Shown piece after piece: positions 5,523 through 8,111 of a DNA stretch of 8,111 bases. The DNA comes from Ruminococcus flavefaciens (lineage in GTDB: Bacteria; Bacillota; Clostridia; Oscillospirales; Ruminococcaceae): NCBI GenBank assembly GCA_002348905.1, contig DEBW01000125.1, forward strand, positions 1-8,111, read 5' to 3'. The notes beneath the pieces are model-generated. The model saw only the letters and a list, made by a program, of their open reading frames with translations. It was not told where the DNA came from and searched no databases. Numbering within the stretch: the first letter of the stretch is position 1; each line of letters begins with the position of its first letter. Both the position numbers and the translations under genes were made by a program.

Positions 5523-6074
5523 ATGGCAAAATATGTATGTCCGGTATGCGGATACGTTCACGAGGGCAATGAACCACCTGAAAAATGTCCACAGTGCGGA
5601 GTTCCGGGATCAAAATTCAAGGCAATGGACGAAGGAAAAGAACTCGTTTTCGCTTGTGAGCACGTTCTCGGAGTTGCTAAGGACGTTACTGATCCTGAGA
5701 TAATCGAAGGTCTTCGCTCAAACTTCACAGGTGAGTGTACAGAAGTTGGTATGTATCTTGCTATGGCAAGAGTTGCTTACAGAGAGGGTTATCCTGAAAT
5801 AGGCGCATACTGGGAAAAAGCTGCTTTTGAAGAGGCTGAACACGCTGCAAAATTTGCAGAGCTGCTCGGTGAAGTACTCTCCGACTCTACAAAGGAAAAT
5901 CTCGAAAAGCGTGTAGCTGCTGAACACGGTGCTACAGAGGGCAAGCTCAAGCTCGCTAAGAAGGCTAAGGAGCTCAACCTTGATGCTATTCACGATACAG
6001 TTCATGAAATGGCAAGAGACGAAGCCCGCCACGGCAAAGCTTTCGCAGGACTTCTCAAGAGATACTTCTCATAA
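5523..6074 (+). CDS. rbr: Reverse rubrerythrin (rubredoxin domain first, then diiron domain)
   Basis: This 183-aa non-haem iron protein reduces hydrogen peroxide, and in some relatives oxygen, to water with electrons from NADH via a reductase or rubredoxin. It protects anaerobes in the cytoplasm. The rubredoxin-type Fe(Cys)4 site comes first: Cys6 and Cys9 in YVCPVCGY, Cys22 and Cys25 in KCPQCGVPG. The ferritin-like four-helix domain follows (about 57-183) with likely diiron ligands Glu71, the E-x2-H pair Glu104/His107, Glu134 or Glu139, and E-x2-H Glu167/His170. This domain order is the reverse of classical rubrerythrin and is known from clostridial revRbr proteins. The start follows a CGGAGG ribosome site. 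The gene lies behind the glycyl-radical-tail gene and ends at a strong terminator. Co-location with an oxygen-labile radical-domain homologue and a Crp/Fnr regulator fits oxidative stress defence. Confidence 0.96.
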   Translation: MAKYVCPVCGYVHEGNEPPEKCPQCGVPGSKFKAMDEGKELVFACEHVLGVAKDVTDPEIIEGLRSNFTGECTEVGMYLAMARVAYREGYPEIGAYWEKAAFEEAEHAAKFAELLGEVLSDSTKENLEKRVAAEHGATEGKLKLAKKAKELNLDAIHDTVHEMARDEARHGKAFAGLLKRYFS

Positions 6075-6083
6075 ATACATATC

Positions 6084-6112
6084 AAAGCGGCTGATACACT
6101 CAGCCGCTTTTT
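6084..6112 (+). terminator. Rho-independent terminator after rubrerythrin
   Basis: AAAGCGGCTGA (6084-6094) and TCAGCCGCTTT (6100-6110) form a perfect 11-bp stem with a 5-nt loop. The T-tract runs to 6112 and is followed by AGTTTGTT. It begins 10 bp after the stop codon. Confidence 0.95.
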
Positions 6113-6148
6113 AGTTTGTTACAAAAATATAAACTTTTGCAATTGCTA

Positions 6149-6178
6149 TTGACAAAAGCTAAGTTTTTGTGATATAAT
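6149..6178 (+). promoter_or_regulatory. Full-consensus promoter of the GH13 gene
   Basis: TTGACA (6149-6154) and TATAAT (6173-6178) are both perfect, with an 18-bp spacer and TG one base before the -10. The start of transcription is expected near 6184-6186, giving a leader of about 87 nt. An 8-bp palindrome GCAATTGC (6139-6146) lies directly upstream of the -35. I see no catabolite-response (cre) element. Confidence 0.88.
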
Positions 6179-6183
6179 TAATA

Positions 6184-6221
6184 AAATTCATCATTATGCA
6201 AATATGTTTTATGGTGAATTT
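6184..6221 (+). promoter_or_regulatory. Stem-loop at the 5' end of the GH13 mRNA
   Basis: AAATTCATCAT (6184-6194) pairs with ATGGTGAATTT (6211-6221) over 11 positions with one G-U wobble and a 16-nt loop. Its 5' edge falls at the predicted transcription start, so the mRNA would open with a hairpin. Such terminal hairpins are known to slow 5'-end-dependent decay. A second small hairpin, GCAGT / ACTGC (6233-6237, 6244-6248), follows before the ribosome site. I do not recognise a riboswitch class. Confidence 0.5.
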
Positions 6222-6271
6222 AGGCAATTCCAGCAGTTTTTATACTGCGCTATCACGAAAGGAACGATCTT

Positions 6272-7588
6272 ATGAACAAAAACTGGGGTTATGAAGCAGT
6301 ATTCTACCAGATCTACCCACTCGGACTTTGCGGCGCACCTTTTGAAAATGACGGTGTGCAGGAACACCGCATACTCAAAGTCATCGACTGGGCTGACCAT
6401 ATCGCCGATATCGGCTGCAATGCAGTATACTTCTCGCCGATATTCGAGTCCGACACTCACGGCTACAATACCAGAGATTACTGCAAGATAGACTGCCGTC
6501 TCGGTACAAACGAGGACTTCAAGCAGGTATGCGATGCGCTTCACAAAAAAGGCATCAAAGTCGTACTTGACGGTGTTTTCAACCATGTAGGACGTGGATT
6601 TCCTCAGTTTCTCGACGTTTGTGAGAAAAAATGGGACTCTCCTTACAAGGACTGGTTCTTTATAAATTTCGACGGAAACAGCAACTATAATGACGGTCTG
6701 TGGTACGAAGGCTGGGAAGGTCATTTTGACCTCGTAAAGCTCAATCTCCGCAATCCTGCTGTTGCTGACCACCTGCTCAACGCTGTGAAGTACTGGATAG
6801 AGTATTTCGGCATCGACGGTATACGCCTTGATGTTGCTTACTCTCTCGATTTCGACTTCATCAAGCGTCTGAGAAGCTTTACAGACAGCCTCAAAGAGGA
6901 CTTTTTCCTTATCGGCGAACTTCTTCACGGTGACTACTCACGCTGGGTAAATCCTGAGATGCTGCACTCTGCAACAAACTATGAGTGCTACAAGGGTATG
7001 TATTCCAGCTTCAATTCGATGAATATGTTCGAGATATGCCACTCACTCAAAAACCGTTTTGGCCCTGAACAGTGGTGTCAGTACAGAGGTATGCACCTTC
7101 TGAATTTTGCTGACAACCACGACGTTACAAGAGTTGCAAGCATACTCTCTGAACCTGCTCACCTGCCGCTCATCTACACCTTGATGTTCGGTATGCCGGG
7201 AATCCCATGCATTTACTACGGAAGCGAATGGGGCGCAAAAGCTGACAAAAGTCAAGGCGATCCTGCTCTCAGACCAGCATTTGAAGCTCCTGAAAGCAAT
7301 GAACTTACCGAGCATATCAAGCGTCTTGCAGCTGCACACAAGGAATGCAAGGCTCTTTGCTACGGCGATATAAAAATACCTGTACTCACAAACAGACAGT
7401 GCGTGATACAGCGTGATTTTGACGGTGAACGTGTATTCATCGCAATAAACGCAGACTCTCAGCCGTTTACCGCTCATTTCGATGCAGGCTACGGTCTTGC
7501 AGATGATTTCGTTACCGGCGGTACACACGATTTCGGCGGCGGAAGTCAGCTTGAACCTTTCAGCAGCCATATCTGGCGCTGTAAATAA
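6272..7588 (+). CDS. Cytoplasmic GH13 alpha-amylase-family glycoside hydrolase
   Basis: This 438-aa enzyme should cleave alpha-1,4-glucosidic bonds in maltodextrins or related glucans. No signal peptide is present, so it would act inside the cell on imported oligosaccharides. All four GH13 regions are visible: I DGVFNH (Asp100 to His105); II GIRLDVA (Arg185, nucleophile Asp187); III GELLH (acid/base Glu216); IV FADNHDV (His283, stabiliser Asp284). The (beta/alpha)8 barrel begins almost at the N-terminus (AVFYQIYPLG, 9-18), so the N-terminal domain of many cyclomaltodextrinases and neopullulanases is absent. The C-terminal beta domain (about 360-438) is short. The protein contains ten or so cysteines, in keeping with a cytoplasmic location. 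GAAAGGAA precedes the start. It is monocistronic with its own promoter and terminator. Exact substrate and GH13 subfamily are not assigned; a maltogenic or cyclomaltodextrinase-like activity is my best guess. Confidence 0.93.
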   Translation: MNKNWGYEAVFYQIYPLGLCGAPFENDGVQEHRILKVIDWADHIADIGCNAVYFSPIFESDTHGYNTRDYCKIDCRLGTNEDFKQVCDALHKKGIKVVLDGVFNHVGRGFPQFLDVCEKKWDSPYKDWFFINFDGNSNYNDGLWYEGWEGHFDLVKLNLRNPAVADHLLNAVKYWIEYFGIDGIRLDVAYSLDFDFIKRLRSFTDSLKEDFFLIGELLHGDYSRWVNPEMLHSATNYECYKGMYSSFNSMNMFEICHSLKNRFGPEQWCQYRGMHLLNFADNHDVTRVASILSEPAHLPLIYTLMFGMPGIPCIYYGSEWGAKADKSQGDPALRPAFEAPESNELTEHIKRLAAAHKECKALCYGDIKIPVLTNRQCVIQRDFDGERVFIAINADSQPFTAHFDAGYGLADDFVTGGTHDFGGGSQLEPFSSHIWRCK

Positions 7589-7591
7589 GAT

Positions 7592-7630
7592 AAACAGCCG
7601 GTCATCTTCACTACGGATGACCGGCTGTTT
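7592..7630. terminator. Bidirectional terminator between convergent genes
   Basis: AAACAGCCGGTCATC (7592-7606) and GATGACCGGCTGTTT (7616-7630) form a perfect 15-bp stem with a 9-nt loop. It starts 4 bp after the GH13 stop and ends 5 bp before the stop of the minus-strand gene. The stem's own A/T ends plus TTTGTATAT on one side and TTTATCTTATTT on the other serve both directions. Confidence 0.93.
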
Positions 7631-7635
7631 GTATA

Positions 7636-8070
7636 TCACTTCTTGCTCAGTTCGTTTCTGAGATATTCATATCTTTCATGTTTTTCAGTTTTGGCAAAAT
7701 GGATTTCACGGAATTGCTCAGGATTATTCTCGTAGTTCAGTATCTCATCGCCAAACTGCTCACTTGTAAGGTCAAAAACAACACCGCCAACGACATTATA
7801 GCAATGATAGTTTCCGCCCGGACGAAGTATACCGTATACCTTTCCGCCGAATATATCCTGTACTAAAAATGCAGTTATCGAGCACTGTCCAAGTGTCATA
7901 TTTTCCTTGCTCCAGCCTTCACGAAGTCTTGGCGCACAGGTATACTCACACCATATTTCAGAAAGAGCATCGTACAGGTCATAAGGTGTACCTATCCCCT
8001 TGTATGTTTCATTGATCGGCTTTACATCTTTAAGTCCGGCATTATCGCAGCCGTAAAACTTGTATCCCAT
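7636..8070 (-). CDS. YunG-like protein of unknown function
   Basis: This 144-aa protein has no signal peptide or membrane helix. The pattern GQCSITAFLVQDIFGGKVYG (61-80), then GGNYHCYN (85-92), then VVFDLTSEQF (97-106) resembles the YunG-like family of small uncharacterised bacterial proteins, recognised from memory. Within it Cys63, His89 and Asp100 occur in the order and rough spacing of a Cys-His-Asp triad like those of papain- or transglutaminase-fold proteins, so a thiol enzyme activity is conceivable but unproven. The C-terminus (about 118-144) is charged and probably helical. AAAGGAG lies upstream of the start at 8070. The remaining 41 bases to the window edge show no clear promoter, which may lie outside. 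It converges on the GH13 gene across a shared terminator, so no functional link between the two is implied. Confidence 0.8.
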   Translation of the reverse strand: MGYKFYGCDNAGLKDVKPINETYKGIGTPYDLYDALSEIWCEYTCAPRLREGWSKENMTLGQCSITAFLVQDIFGGKVYGILRPGGNYHCYNVVGGVVFDLTSEQFGDEILNYENNPEQFREIHFAKTEKHERYEYLRNELSKK

Positions 8071-8111
8071 AGTATTCTCCTTTAGAACCTGTCCACATAG
8101 GGTGAATGTAC

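Noticed and set aside
5718..6032. 104-aa minus-strand frame opposite rubrerythrin, and similar frames opposite or overlapping the other genes
   Set aside because: These are shadows of strongly supported genes, with no ribosome sites or recognisable domains.
6179..6271. Riboswitch in the GH13 leader
   Set aside because: The leader is short and shows only simple hairpins. I recognise no conserved riboswitch core.
6209..6928. 239-aa minus-strand open frame opposite the GH13 gene
   Set aside because: The opposite strand encodes all four GH13 motifs in one frame; the antisense frame has no recognisable domain and would start inside the enzyme gene.
7043..7639. 198-aa minus-strand open frame opposite the GH13 3' end
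   Set aside because: It spans the shared terminator and runs antisense to the catalytic domain, with no domain signal.
8071..8111. Possible insertion-sequence end or promoter at the right edge
   Set aside because: Only 41 bases are visible, with a ribosome site and no clear -10/-35 pair or terminal repeat.
1..8111. CRISPR array, tRNA, rRNA, transposon or phage genes
   Set aside because: No spaced direct repeats, cloverleaf-like sequences, transposase or phage proteins were seen on either strand.

Overview
The window looks like a chromosomal segment of an anaerobic, moderately low-GC Firmicute of the gut or rumen Clostridia; a Ruminococcus-like (Oscillospiraceae) organism is my best guess. 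The guess rests on strong AGGAG-type ribosome binding sites, sigma-A type promoters, a reverse-type rubrerythrin, a homologue of the anaerobic ribonucleotide reductase tail, an intracellular GH13 enzyme and a BceRS-type two-component system. It is inferred from protein character, with no database search. I see no mobile elements, CRISPR arrays, tRNAs or rRNAs.

Left part (1-4399), all on the minus strand. Read in transcription order it holds uppP (undecaprenyl-diphosphate phosphatase), a type IV pilin-like gene, a response regulator overlapping its histidine kinase by 4 bp, and the N-terminal 183 codons of an ABC transporter ATPase that runs off the left edge. Regulator, kinase and ATPase have the layout and signatures of a Bce-type antimicrobial-peptide sensing and detoxification module. 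The permease should lie just outside the window. A perfect 8-bp inverted repeat between kinase and ATPase resembles a BceR-type operator. uppP acts on the same lipid II cycle that Bce modules protect, so this side is largely about the cell envelope.

Centre (4397-6120). A minus-strand Crp/Fnr-family regulator is divergent from a plus-strand pair: an 88-aa protein matching the glycyl-radical tail of anaerobic ribonucleotide reductase, and a reverse rubrerythrin. The divergent intergenic region holds a perfect 7-2-7 palindrome between the regulator's promoter and its ribosome binding site. It is a good candidate operator for the regulator and possibly for the plus-strand genes. I read this as a small oxygen, peroxide or nitrosative stress island; that is inference.

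Right part (6121-8111). A monocistronic cytoplasmic GH13 alpha-amylase-family enzyme has a full-consensus promoter and an mRNA that seems to begin with a stem-loop. It converges on a YunG-like small protein across a strong bidirectional terminator. Each transcription unit is bounded by a recognisable hairpin terminator except crp-uppP, where the uppP promoter starts one base after the crp stop codon.
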